DNA of 64,000 nt from Pelodera strongyloides (lineage: Eukaryota; Nematoda; Chromadorea; Rhabditida; Rhabditidae). The notes below the pieces were generated by a model. The model worked only from the letters and a program-made list of their open reading frames with translations, was not told the origin of the DNA and did no database searches. The stretch covers positions 124,001-188,000 of the forward strand of contig JAANDG010000098.1 of the NCBI GenBank assembly GCA_036852015.1, read 5' to 3'. Made by a program: the position numbers and the translations under genes. Positions 25,601 to 49,100 of the stretch are shown here, piece by piece; position 1 is the first letter of the stretch; every line of letters begins with the position of its first letter.

Positions 25601-27831
25601 AGGTAGGTTTTGTGCAATTTCTCCTGCTGAACGAAGACGTCCATGGCCAACTTGAGAACCTGACCTTGTTTGAGTCTAAAAATAATCGTGAAAGATCACC
25701 GCGCAAAAAGGCCTCATACCTATAAGATAGACAAGTGAGGTCGCCGCAGTGGAGGAAACTCGTCGTGCTCGCACAGCGTACATCCACTGGAGCCGAATTG
25801 CCAAAGATTGAAGAAAGTGGAAGACCCAAACTCCGAGCTCTGAGCATATAGAATAAACAGTTTACCTAATTTCGCCCTCAAAACGTTCCTCTTGGAATGA
25901 CAAGTCCTTTTGTGCTCTCTTCATGTCTTCAGCGCTGAAGATTTTCTCCAACGAACGAGGTTCAAACTGAAATAGATGAAAATGACAGGAGAAATGCCAT
26001 GCGCAAAAAGACTCACTTGGGAGGCTCCAACCTATTACTAGTCATCAAGCCTGCCAAGTTTGCACTGCCATACAGGTGGAATGAATATGCACATATAAAA
26101 AGTAAATGCTTACATCGTTCAACGTGGCCATGCTTACAGCGGACATTGTCTTCTTTATCACATCGTCTATGCCAGCGTTGTCTCTCGCCTCTTCAATTGC
26201 AGACACACTGCTTTCGTGCTCCGGCTTCCTATTCTAAAGGGTATGTTTGGAATAAATACAGAATATATAATAAATATTGAACACATAGAGATCCTTTTCG
26301 AAAATAGTAAAACGCAAGACAATTCCTTACACGGAAAAAAACATTACCTTATTATCATCAGCTTCGTGCACACTAAAGAACCTGTTCCGACGCTGCATTA
26401 TCAACTCGTTGAGCATGTACTCCTAAACGAAACAACTAAGAAACCGACTTATCAAAAAAGAACAAACTGTAAAGCAAATCATCAAAACGAATGGCAATAA
26501 ATTATCTGAGGACTTGTAAGATATCATAAAAATAACAAACCTGATCGAGCTGTGTTGGAAGAGGTCTTCCGCGGTTATCGGGAATCATGTCCCTCTGGGA
26601 GGCGAGTTCCCTCATCGGACGTCTTCTTCTTTGGGTAGGGGCAGTCATCGGGGAAGCCTCAACAACAACTGCCGTTGGAACGAACTCTTGTCTTGCCACC
26701 GACGGACTCTGGAATAAAATCAGTTAATCAATTACAGAATTCAATAAAAATCAAGCCCGCAGGCCGTCTTTCAAAAATAGCAGATTTCTCTGCGAAACAC
26801 CGAAAGTGAACCTAGCCGTAAACAGTAGAGTAAGCCTATGTATTTGAGATGAACAAGAAAAATAAACAAACTTACATTGAAAGCAAATTGAACCTTGGTC
26901 AACTTTTCACATTCGCTAGAAATTCTGTCCAACATCACCCAATTACGAAGACACGCATTCGGATGGTAGAATCGACAAATTGTCTGTCTAAAACATGTTT
27001 ACATACAATACAAAATATTTAATATAAATGTAAAGCTTTCTCATTTTCAAACAATAATTTTCACCCCGCCGGAGAACACAAAAAAAGAGGAATAGTACGA
27101 TCAAAATCAGGTGTTTCAAAACAACAAGTGTAATAAAATTTTCGAGCCTACCTGGACTGAGCGAACGCGAGCAGTTGAAAATGAAGAGCTCCGCGATTGA
27201 GTGCATCCTTGAGCCAAGCAACAGACAAAGCTCTGTCAGACATACACTGCCATTCGACCTAAAACAAAGAAGCCAAATTTCTTTGCGCAAAAGGCACTGG
27301 TGAAGCGAGAGGATGACTAGCATTATTCGCACAGGAATACAAAGTTGATCACTGTAATGAATACAATAAAACGAACCTTCAAAAGGTTTGCTTCGCTTTT
27401 CGGTAGGAAATCCTTCACAAAAACCCAATAAGCTTTATCACCCGCGTAGAGGCTGAAAGCACGTTCAGATTAATATAAAAAAAGAGAAATCTGAGATAAC
27501 GTGACAAGTTTCATAAATAAAACAAAAGAATAACACTCACCCATAAGCCATAAAAGAGTCAAGGCAGTTGAGTAGCTCCTTCGACTTCGCATAGCCAAGA
27601 TCAACCACCTAAATTGGAATAAATTATGTGTTATGTTCACGAAAAACCAAATTTTATCTCGAAATGGTTTATTTCAACTTTCAAAACGCAAAAAAAAAGA
27701 AGAAGAAAAAAAACCTCTGTCTGCTCGGCGGTTTCCTCAATCAATTTGATAAGTTTCCTCATGAATGGCAAATGTTGTTCCTGAGAAGCGCGGACAACCG
27801 GCTTCAAGGTGACGGGCGACAATTGAAACAT
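22609..27831 (-). CDS. PLEKHM2-like RUN and PH domain protein
   Basis: 22 exons, minus strand: 27831-27715, 27608-27541, 27452-27377, 27258-27152, 26987-26876, 26708-26541, 26422-26348, 26233-26114, 25966-25866, 25675-25562, 25472-25395, 25237-25099, 24888-24799, 24682-24569, 24463-24392, 24279-24188, 24098-23972, 23739-23632, 23440-23330, 23192-23121, 22988-22875, 22710-22609; 758 residues, all in phase. Residues ~20-155 match a RUN domain (YGLYAGDKAYWVFVKDFL, ALNRGALHFQLLAFAQ). A disordered linker follows, then a conserved middle (DYVAIGDDMQCIQIF, like DYVSVGLDQQ in PLEKHM2), a PH domain at ~518-626 (SGYLYYKPES, TQKWLNMISIAL) and a C-terminal block. PLEKHM2/SKIP couples ARL8 on lysosomes to kinesin-1 (family knowledge). 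Human protein is about 1019, the difference being in the linker. ATG is 10 nt after TTCTAG (possible trans-splice). The last exon uses the weak acceptor TTTTTGAG. Confidence 0.72.
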
Positions 27832-29188
27832 GTTGAATCAACTAGAACATAAATTAACAAATAATATATAGAAGCAAATCAACTTGACTTATGATAAGCA
27901 AATTAGCAATACATCTAGTAATAGTACAAAACGTTGTTTATTCAGGACGGACTTTCGCTACATAATTTACACAATACTTGATTATTTTTACGTTTAAAAA
28001 ACCGAAAAATACCCACCTCGGTTAAAAAATAGGGAAGTTTAATATATTCTTCACTACATGAAAAGTGTATAGAGAAGGTGAGTGTCGTGGACGCTTGGCG
28101 AATATTAGTGCATTAATTTGTATGTACAAAAGCCTGAAAATAACAAAAGCGAGTGCGAGATTCTTCGAATATATAAAAATGAGAAGTAAAAAAATGCGAC
28201 GACGAAAAATAGTGGGGGGGATAAATGGCTATTACTGGATTTTCTAGTATATATAAAACTTTATTAAACACTAGTGCAGTAGTGTGTAGCAGTGGTGCAC
28301 CTGTGGTTGGCCTATAGCAAGATTGTCCCCCCACCCAATATTACGTAAACTTACGTGCATAACAGTGGGTTGCACGTGAGTAACACATGTTAGTCTTAAG
28401 TTATTATGGCGATCAGACGGAATTACTTCTGTCAATGAGAGAAATCATTAGCTTTTGAACAAACATTTATATACAGAGCCAAAAAAAAATTATACTGGAT
28501 CAAAAAGAAACTAATGGAAAAAAATGAACTCCGTTTTACCAAAACAATATCGATATAAACAGATCTTAAAGGCACAAATGTATAACAAAACAAACGACAA
28601 ACATTATTGAGGCGAGAGCGGCGAGAGAAAATTATTGCATATCTCCTCCTCGGTGTTGGCAAAGCTCCAAGTACAGTATTCGGCGCGCTAACGAACAGGG
28701 TTTTCGTGTCAGGACCTGACAGAATTTAAATGCACTCTTATGAATAACTCCGTTTCATTTCACTTATTGTGAGTCATATGAATTGCACTGGGGTTACAAT
28801 GTGTACCAGATTTTCCTTAAATTATTAAAAATTCACCGTATTCTGGAACTGCACGATTTAATTTACTTAATTCACTAAACATTAGTTAAGGGACTAAATT
28901 TATCATGAGTGCAGGCACACATTCATGAGTCATGTACGATAGAGTCCACACGAAGTTGCGAATGGATACTTGGAAAAAACGCATTTGTTGCATACAATGA
29001 ACCCCATTATTAATATAATAATCTTGCAGGAAAGGTAAATATGCCAAACACTACCGTACTTAGCCGACTTAATATAAAAATCTAAATCTAATGCTAGTTA
29101 TTACTGCCGTGTTAGGATGTAACTTTTTGGGGTCTTCCAGCAGATATATCCAAAAAAGTTTATTTGCGTTTCTGCGGTTTATCGTATT
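27832..29188. other. Intergenic, 5' flank of the PLEKHM2-like gene
   Basis: AT-rich. No exon with acceptable splice sites found on either strand. Confidence 0.45.
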
Positions 29189-29550
29189 TCAGCTCAGGCG
29201 TTTCATCTTATGGAAGGTGATACGGATGCTATTGCTGGAGTTCGCCGAATCTTCGTTTTGAGGACCTTCTTCCTTTACAGAGCTCGATTCCCTGATGATT
29301 TACACTTCGTTGATAATTTTTCTACTAAAATAATGTCATATTATTAATATTAACAACAATATTTATATTGTATTGTAGACATACCAGTTCAATTTGAGCA
29401 TTTTTCTTCCTAGCTCCTGGAGCAGATTCATGGCGGGGCTGTGGCGTAACTGTAGCACTTCCTCCAAAAATTAAGCAGCCGGCTGGAATTACATGTCTTT
29501 TCGCGCTGCCCGAACGTCGAAGGTTAACTGGGGGAAACACTGGAACGAAA
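29189..29550 (-). CDS. Possible distal 3' exons, coding-like
   Basis: Minus strand. 29550-29385 is open in one frame (reading HFVPVFPPVNLRRSGSAKRH if joined to an exon ending CA) and ends in a good donor, CTG/GTATGT. 29272-29189 (EEGPQNEDSANSSNS, to a TGA) is in phase after it, although its acceptor GTAAAG is weak. The start of the first exon, one base then TTCGTTCCA, copies the start and phase of the exon at 34789-34722 (H-FVPNVKLIPG). That suggests an alternative or duplicated terminal exon set for the unit upstream, but could be chance. No known domain. Confidence 0.3.
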
Positions 29551-32241
29551 CTCGTATGCGGGAATTTAGTATAACCGTGTGACTAGCATGCCTGGTGGTT
29601 AACTACGTTTTAGTCACATCCAAGAAAAAGAACTATTACAAACTATATTCCAATGGTTTTTGAACGTATTTGAACTAGAGGCTACACGAAAAGACAACAC
29701 AGTTCCCAATTTTTTTTCTGTGGAACAGAAGAAAGGGGGGTTTTGTTTCACCGATACACAAACTATAGCCAATGTGGAAGGCTTTCTTTGATATACATTA
29801 TGAGGTGATTTTTTTGTAATTATTTCTCTGTAACGGCTGATAAACAAACCACTGGTTTGACGAATCATTTTGAGCCCCAGGCTACGAAAATTCAGCTCAT
29901 TCCTGTTGAAAAGGCCCTCCCCATACGATTTGGAATATTAAAACACATTTCGCATCTCCCTTCTCCCATATGCTAATAATGAAGGGCGATTAGGGCATTT
30001 GATTGGGTCCGAAAATGATGCTTGATGGGTTACGATTCGTCTGTTTTTAGTCCTTTGCCTCCCAAGAGAATTCCCCACAAGGGCTGTCGCGACATCAACA
30101 ACTTCAGCCCTTTTTAGAGTTGTTTTCAATTTGAGAGCGCCATTTCCGAACTGCAGTTAATGATCGTCTCCCACGATTTATAATTGAAATTTATTCCCTT
30201 CGTTCTCTCGTCATTAATATCACTCCATTATTCCACTACTACTATTGATAGACTATTTTTCATGTTCCCGGCCAACAATAATTTATTGTGTCAGTCATAA
30301 AATGCGAAATCACGAAAAACCAAACGCCTCGATAATTTTACCTTGAAAATAATATGAGTGTAATATGACGTAAAAATCCACCTTTCGAAAACAGTTAATG
30401 GACGCAAACTCCAATTTTGATCACTTGCATGTTAATCAAAACAGTTTTAATATAGTGCCTGTTCTTGATTGCGAGAATCTCGGTTAGCATCTCATATTGT
30501 AAACTTAATTATTAATAGCCGTCTGGGTTATTTCTATTCCTCTAATTATAGATGAAAAGGCTACAAATCGGTTATCTGAAGCAAGGTTTCAGCGTTTAAA
30601 TAAACTGCTACACTATCTTGTCATTTTCGTTCAGGAGTGAACGGCCCTATATCCATGCTAGAGCAATGAAGTCCACCGCCTTGCTTGTGGTTGGGGTATG
30701 GACCCCGGGAGTGACCCATAGGAGGGGAGTAGGACATCTCTCTCCAATTCTGGGGCTATTCTCCGTTCATTTCCCGCTCCCGGCGACCCACACAATCCCC
30801 TTAGGGCTGTCCCTTTAGCACCCCCTCCCCACCCAAGGACGGCTCTCGGTCGTAGACCACACGAATAAAACTTCCAGAATCTGGAATTTGTCATCGGACG
30901 ATCTGTAAGGTTATCTTACTACTAGATCTCTCTTTTTTTTTAAATTTACATTCATATTTTGAGTTTGTTTATCTTACCCAGTTCCCAATTTGAGTATTTG
31001 ACTTTTGGATATATTATAATGTTTTAAATAGTTGAAGAATTTGAAACGAGCTCTTTATTATTCCAGTAGTTAAGCTTGTTTCATCTGAATTCCTTGTTCC
31101 AGGATTGTTCTTAGTATATGCATAACGACGGAGGAAGACTACTCGTTTATTAACAATGCAGTAGTTGAAAGTTGAGATGCCTTCTTCCTCTTCTTGCAAA
31201 GACCGCGAATATCCTCTTTTTCTCGGCGAATTGATCCATTTAGTTCTATTCGTTGCAGAATAGGATGGGAAAAGCGATTTGCTAATGAGCAAGTAACGTT
31301 GTGGCTAGTTGAAACCGAAATGTGCGTTTTGTATAGTCGCCAACGCAAAAAAATATAATTAAAAATGTTTATATCTAGAATCCACGAATTCTTAGGCAGA
31401 TCATATACTCTCTTTTAGCTGCCACCTAATTCGCATAGTATCTATCTTTTGGAAGGTTGATGAAGTCCCCACTTCGTTAGAAGTATAGCGCACCATACTT
31501 ATTGTTTCGTGCCTGGTACGTAGATTCTTCAGGTTTTCTGGAACAAACTTGACGTCTTGTCATCTACTAGATACTAAACAATCATATGGTGACTAATAAG
31601 GATATGCGTTTTTTTTTCTCTTGGCTTTGCTCGCCCAGCTGCAGAGCTTCTTTTGAGATTCTCACGGCATAGCCTTGACCATGCACCTTTTTGTTTATCT
31701 TATACAATCCCATAAAATGCGAATTTAAACTATCGATTTCCAGCTGCAATGTGGAATGGCCCTTGCACTTTTTCAACAAGTTTTAAAACAACCTAGTTGA
31801 CTGTCTGGGTCATTTCGCATATACGCTAATGAGTCTATTTAAATGGCTAACCATGAAAACATCAGATGAAATCAATAGGATATAAATTAGATGCTTGCCG
31901 TAGAAACGGAAATGGTTAATTAGGCTCCATTTCATATTGAACACATAGTTTTTGCTTATATCTCTGCCATATTTACTAAAAATGTTGGAGAGGGAAGTTC
32001 ATTTCAGATTAGCTAAATTCGTCCTTCACATCTCTTTTCAGTATTACCGTATTCCATCTCACACATCCCTTTTCAGTATCTTTTCAGTATTTTCAGTATC
32101 ATCGTTTAGCAAAATAGTTCTTAATTTCACCTTAAGAATTTCTTCACTATATCACAATGTTCTTTTGCTAAGTTTCCTACTATTTTTTTTTACAAATTCA
32201 GCTCGCTCTATGTATTATTGAAGTTCTACATTTCAGTACAA
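29551..32241. other. Intergenic, little content
   Basis: AT-rich with a GC-richer patch at about 30660-30860. A minus-strand open stretch at 30129-29938 lacks usable splice sites. Repeated TTTTCAGTAT units lie near 32070-32105. No gene supported. Confidence 0.45.
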
Positions 32242-33446
32242 ATGAATCCAATGGACCTTCTCCATGTACAGCAATCATCGAGTCGTCCGAGTCTCCTGTC
32301 CTCCTTTTGGAGCATTCATGCACAATTACCGGTATTGGTTTTTACCTGAGAATTCAACTGTATAAGTTTTAAGTTTGCCATCTGACAGAATCCTCCTTTA
32401 TAACGATGGTACGGCAAGACGTGAGAGCTCCTTGCAAAAACTTAGCACATTAATTATGTATCGCATCATCAAATATTAATTTGCATATGTTTCGAATATG
32501 GACATAAGAGTTTTGTTTTCACTGAAAAACATAGCAAGGAATTTCATTCTTATTTCTACAACTTATGTGAATACCACTTTATTCAGACATACAATCATCA
32601 CACATAGACTTAAGCATGTAGAATCCAGGGTCCCGTTTGCTCTCGAAGTCGGGGATCTTCATTTTAGCTCCATACCAAGGCGGTGTCTCTTAGCCGATGT
32701 GTCCCATAGAGTGAAGTAGACGGTAGAAGACGGCACAGAAGATAATACAGAGCGAAAGGTCCGTCCTAAGGCTAGGCAAGGGGAGCGCCTTAACTTTATT
32801 CCCGACGCCGTGGCATGTTTGCAAGATGGTAGCACTGGGCGGGATTCGAACCCGGGTCGTATGGGTGAGAGACGAGAACTTTGCCAGTGAGCCACGACGC
32901 CCCTTATACTGTCTTTTCTCATGATTGTCGGAATTGACGGGCTTGTTACCATTTAAAAACATTCAGAACGGTGGTTCGTCCAATCTCGACTTGCGTAGTT
33001 GTTCATTGATTTCACTGCCGGAAGCACAACTGAACACACAAACCAAGCTAAAGGCATCGAGAAGTCTCGGAGGCATGTTTATTTTGATTTTCTAAGGAAA
33101 ACAAATTAGTGAGCTTATAACGCAAGAAGTTGTAAAGTTCTAAAACTAATTTTCACATTTCAGATCTGCGCAATGGAAATCTCAACGTTTATTCGCTATA
33201 TTCATTGAAGAGCATTGACGAACCATTCCAGGTGGTTTTTTGTTTTATATTTTATTTCATATTATACTCGATTTTTAAAATTATAATGATTGCTAGGAAC
33301 AATTACACCATCGGGTTTGCTTTGTTCCAGTGCAGTTTAAGTCATCACCAATTAACACTTGACTGTTTTAGAGCAAGGTCGAAAAACCAACGGTCAACAT
33401 TCAAGAATGGCTACAAAAGATACAACCTCCCACAATCGTTGGTTAA
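32242..33446 (+). CDS. Small four-exon orphan protein
   Basis: Exons 32242-32331, 32967-33063, 33164-33231 and 33372-33446 join in phase and encode about 109 residues. The exon 2 end could instead be 33072 with a GC donor, giving 112. The ATG is 5 nt after ACATTTCAG with no upstream coding, a classic trans-splice context. Protein: MNPMDLLHVQQSSSRPSLLS at the start, a leucine-rich piece (SNLDLRSCSLISLPEAQL), then NGNLNVYSLYSLKSIDEP and a C-terminus EWLQKIQPPTIVG. I see no signal peptide and no recognised domain; the middle resembles part of a single LRR only weakly. Intron 1 (635 bp) hosts a tRNA-derived SINE. All four acceptors and at least three donors are good. Confidence 0.6.
32829..32903 (-). 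mobile_element. tRNA-Glu-like SINE head
   Basis: Reading 32903 to 32829: GGGGCGTCGTGGCTCACTGG.. has an A-box-like TGGCTCACTGG (32894-32884), a TCTCACC anticodon-loop-like segment as in tRNA-Glu (CTC), and a perfect B-box GGTTCGAATCC (32852-32842). The acceptor stem does not pair, so it is not a functional tRNA. The non-tRNA tail may run on to about 32690. It lies in intron 1 of the plus-strand orphan gene, in opposite orientation. Confidence 0.6.
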
Positions 33447-34246
33447 CTATACATCCTCATCAAGCCTATTACTGGCATACCCAAATTGAGTTTTAGGGTA
33501 GCGCTGTCCCTAAAAATTTACGTTTTTTTCTGAATCTTAGGTTTCATGTTCCTAGGCATTCCTAGAGATCATAATTCAGAATAGAGATCATAATTACGCT
33601 CGAAAGCGAAGCCGTGCTAGCCATGAATTAAACCTTTCGATAGGGTTCTTTTGTGTTCTCAATCTATCGTGTAAATAGCTACATTTTGCGTACAGGTAAA
33701 CAATATAATTGTCTGATCTTGAAAGAAAATATGGGCCGGATATTTAGTTTGCCAACTGTGTGGTTAAACATGTTTTCAGAATTAAAATCCAACAAACATA
33801 TTAACTCCGTTGTCACTTTCTTTTTGTTTATGCTCTTCTAACATAGGACTTCACAATTGTGCTCTAAAGTACTAAATGCCATTATTTCACAGGTCCTATA
33901 CGTTCTCATCTCATAACACTGGTACGATAGATTCAAGCTTGACTCATTATTTAATTGTAATTGCTTTCTTAATTAATTGCTTTCTTAATTTGGTATAATA
34001 TTATTAAGAATACTTCTGCTATTCATAAACTCTCCAAGAAATGTGAAATGTACTCCACAAAAACACTTTATTATGCAAGAGATTTCAAATGGCAACACTG
34101 GAAAATAGCCAACGAAATTGTGAGAAAAATATTTGTCGTATGAATTGCCTTACGACATAGAATTTTTATGTGGCAATACATATTCTCTGCCCAATTATAA
34201 AATTTGGTGTACTTTAAATAATGATGATTAATTATTTGTTAAAAAT
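33447..34246. other. Intergenic, AT-rich
   Basis: Contains a short tandem duplication (AATTGCTTTCTTAATT twice, about 33958-33990). No gene seen. Confidence 0.5.
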
Positions 34247-35138
34247 TTAATTTAGTTGCCTTGAGAAAGAAACGGTTGAACCGGGTGTATCTGAAAACAA
34301 ACAAAGGTAATCTTCCAAATGTCGCTAAAGCTTACAATTAGCAATAACGGACGAATAATACGGCCTAATCACTGACAAACATGAGAGAAATGTTTTGAAT
34401 TTAATACTCTATACAGGGAAAAAGAGACCACTAGCGTATGCCTCAAGAACAGAGACAATGTGTAAAATACTGTTGGAAACCGGGTAAGAAATGGATATTT
34501 CGCAAAGAAAGTGGCAAGATTAATTATGTATGATAATTTGGCAAATTCAAATAATCTATCTCCGTAGAGCTCTATAACTTGAGTTCAGAAAACTGAGAAA
34601 ATTATATCTGTCAAAATGTCACGTGCATACTTTGCACGTTCATTATTAGACACCGCACCACCTTGTGCACAAAAACAACCAAACAGTGTATGGATGTCAA
34701 ATAAACAAATTGATAATTTACCATTTCGGGATTGCACATTATTGTCTACATGTTGGCGCCCAGGAATCAATTTCACATTTGGAACGAAGCTGTAGGATAA
34801 AAAACAACAACAAATAAAATAAGAGCCTAGTTCGACCAGGCAGACATAGAAAAATAGATTATGCTCATCATGTTTTACTTGTATTTACTTTTAAAATTGC
34901 GGAAAATCTCAATGTAAAACATGCAATGATAATCTATGAGTCAAATGCTGAACGATGATGTAAAGAAGGTAAAAAGCAAGTGAGCTACTGCATTCGTAGG
35001 CAAGATATTGCAAACAATTGAAGAAAAATACATAATTTTAGTTTGAGTCAGTAGAGCTTACTGTTTAATAGCCACTCTGTCATGTGTCATGTTCAGGTCG
35101 TATTTATTTGGTTTAGACCTATTGGTGAATATCAAGGA
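34247..35138 (-). CDS. Coding-like exons 3' of ctbp-1: candidate alternative C-terminus
   Basis: Minus-strand exons 35138-35062, 34789-34722 and 34290-34247 join in phase and end at TAA. The first follows a strong acceptor (TTTTTTTACTTAG) only 52 bp after the ctbp-1 stop and starts in phase 0, exactly the phase left by ctbp-1 exon 16 (35599-35486). Joined to it, exon 17 would be skipped and replaced by about 63 residues (SLIFTNRSKPNKYDLN, HFVPNVKLIPGRQHVDN, then SFSRQLN). Alternatively it is a separate tiny gene starting at the internal ATG (46 residues) placed at operon-like distance. No domain recognised. Splice sites are good throughout. Confidence 0.5.
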
Positions 35139-35189
35139 CTAAGTAAAAAAACAATTATTAAAATGAAATACTAATAAAATAATAAACTA

Positions 35190-46164
<10,975 letters not shown>

Positions 46165-49100
46165 CCCCTCCGCGCCAACAACAGCGCTCTTTAGTTATGT
46201 ACCTGATCGTGTTATCGATTAAACATTGCTAGTATTGATTGAAAACGGGCATCTTCCTTGATAAAAATGCCTTGGCATGGAAAGATTTCAGCGGACAAAG
46301 CGAAAATAAGCGAAATTTTCTATCTTACTACCGAAGTTCTACCCAAGCTGACGAAGCACACCGATAAATAGACAACAAAGCATCAACAGCAGCAGTAGGT
46401 GAGTTAGCATGGGTTTAAAATAAGGTATACGATATAGCCATAGAGCAGCACAACATCATAAAAACGCAAAAAGCAAACAACTGCAAGTGATCGCCATTAC
46501 TATACATTTGCAAACAAATTGGTTTAAACACGGGTTTAATTGGCAAACAACTTTGTCATTGCTCCTAAATTCTTTAACGAATACAATTCAGAAATGAACG
46601 GCTCAACTTCAAAAACTCAACACACAAAAATGTAGTGATTTGAGAAACGTGATCTTAATGGTTTGTATCTCAATGGATAGATATAATATCACACAAAGGT
46701 GGCCAGTACTCTCTAGGGTAATCGTGAATTTAATGATTGAACTAAGGTCGGCAATATTTGGAATACATCAGCAAATGGAAATCTAATGTTCAAACACATT
46801 TACACAATGTCTTTATTGCATGTTTAGTAGTTCCTGCGCATTTTCTATATTCACCAACAAAACGGGACATTTCAGGTTGTTTTGAGTGCACGTTATAAAT
46901 GCTGCAAAGTAACACAATCATTATAACCCAACAGATTGAAGTATTAAGGGAAATGATGGTATCGTGCCAAATACTAATACTACCAGAGGGACCGAAATAT
47001 CATGACGCTAATTACTGACGTGAAAGGTGGGTGGATGACTTCTAGAATGAACTTAACTGTCCCTGGGGGCCAACGAATCGAAAATACAGCAACTGGCAAC
47101 AGTAAGAGGCGGGAGAGAAATCCCTCTCAAGGTTCTACCAGTCGGCCAAAAAGGGTACTACTATTCAGAGCCGTACGGAACATCAGTGACGTTTGAGAAA
47201 CAAGGGATCAAAAGTGTCACATCACACCGTTATGACCAATAAGGAATCATTATTAAAAGGTTAAAATATGCTTAAATACTATAATACTTGATGATGATGC
47301 CTGCTTATAAATAGGGACATAATACGCAAGACCGAACAATTTCTTCTTATTAAAGACTTTTAGGCATGTAGCATGTTTAAACACAACTTGCTTTTGATTC
47401 AAAGTGAGAATAAATGTTAAAGACTATCTCGAGTGAAACAAGTGACAAGATGAAATCAACAAATGGTTATGGTGAGGTGTGGGCTGGAATAATGGTTCTT
47501 GATTGGATGCCTACCTGAAAAGACAATAAAAGAAATGCGCATATGTCCGGCTGACTGGTAGATCATTATCCTCTATTCATCAGGTGTGACCATATCCGTA
47601 GTTTGTCCTACTAAAGTGTAATCATGGCAAAGAAGCGCACTCGTATATTCAACATCGTGGAGGAAGGTTCTAACTGACAGCATTCGTAATAATCAAACAA
47701 GATAAATGTAGATTTGGATGATATCGCTGCACATCAGTAAGCAGGAAAGGGAGTAAAACAATACGAAAAACGGATTCTAATGCATTGGGTATAAACCTTT
47801 CTGCATCCAGTTCGTGGGCCCACTTGACGCTCATATCTTGTCGTGCGCTTATAAAGAGGGAGATGGGTAGAAATCAGTGGTAAGGAGCCTCATTAACGAC
47901 TTCCCTGCCCGCTAGCCGCCCTTTCTCGGGGCTGAAATCAGAGCCAACCGTGAGCAGACTGGGGTCTGTTGTCTCTCACTAGTTGCCTATTACACGGCCA
48001 TTTATTCCAAGAATATCAAGAAGCCTAGAACCGGAGTCGGGACGAAAACGAGGCTTAGAATAAGGAATAACCCCAAAGTCATACGGTAGGAAGTAACGGC
48101 TTGTGCGGGACCGAGTGTCAACAACTGATCCCGGTGTATGGGTTGGAGAGAGAGGGGCGTGGAGTTTCGATGGTGCTGGGAGCGTGGAGTGCTGGGAGTC
48201 AGAAATAAGAGGTGTATAGACATTGAATGATTGTGTAGGCTATTTCTTGACATGCCAAGCAGTGCATTCCAGATTGACTCCTCTTCAAACCCAATTTCGT
48301 GCGGTGATGCTTTTCACCCAACACCGATCCCCCGGCCGGGCGCTCTTTCACGGCACCAACCCCGGAGACCCTAACTCCTAACACAATCAGTCGGCCGACG
48401 CAATGTTTTGTCTAAGCCCGAGCACTTGCGCTCTTAAAAGTTCTGGGTAGCATGGCTGGCTTGAGAAGTGAAATAAGAAAACATGAAAATGGTGATATAT
48501 ACATCCATAATATGTACGTGTGTAGTACAGGGATACCAGTTCGATGACAGGTACATACTTTAAAATTGGTATTCGGAACCAGAGTAACTACAGGGACCTA
48601 AATCTTCTATCGTCACATCCATCTTCAAATTGCATCAGTTCTTCTAGGAATTTCAAACATCTAGGGGTAGTTTTTCATTCTAAAGTTGATACCCGTGCTT
48701 GTATTCATTTAACCCACCAAGCTAACATTGCACACTGGTTTGCTGGTCTTCTAATTGATCGTGACAGTGTATGTGTGGGATAGGAGCACGGGGTAGAAGT
48801 CACCAAAAAGGCAGGCGAATTTCATTAGGAAGTGTCTTTCGATCGCCCTCAGGCCTATCCCCTTATACTCGGTTTCTTCCACTGCGCACGCACGAAATGA
48901 GTTAGCTCACAATTCAAATGACAGCTTGGTTGACAACTATATGCGGAGAGACATTGTTATTGAGGATACCGCAAAAATGGAATATACAATTTGTGTCGCA
49001 TAGATATGCGATGACGAGGATCTTAGAACAATAGGAGCATTTGAACAATTCTAATAAATTCTAATAAATGAAGCAAGACCGAGGTGATTTTTCAGTCTTA

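Noticed and set aside
32829..32903. Functional tRNA gene
   Set aside because: A and B boxes are present but the acceptor stem does not pair and the anticodon stem is broken, so it is called a SINE head.
33301..33489. Longer plus-strand ORF ending at 33489
   Set aside because: Its frame conflicts with the exon 33372-33446, which has a better acceptor, correct phase and a more protein-like translation.
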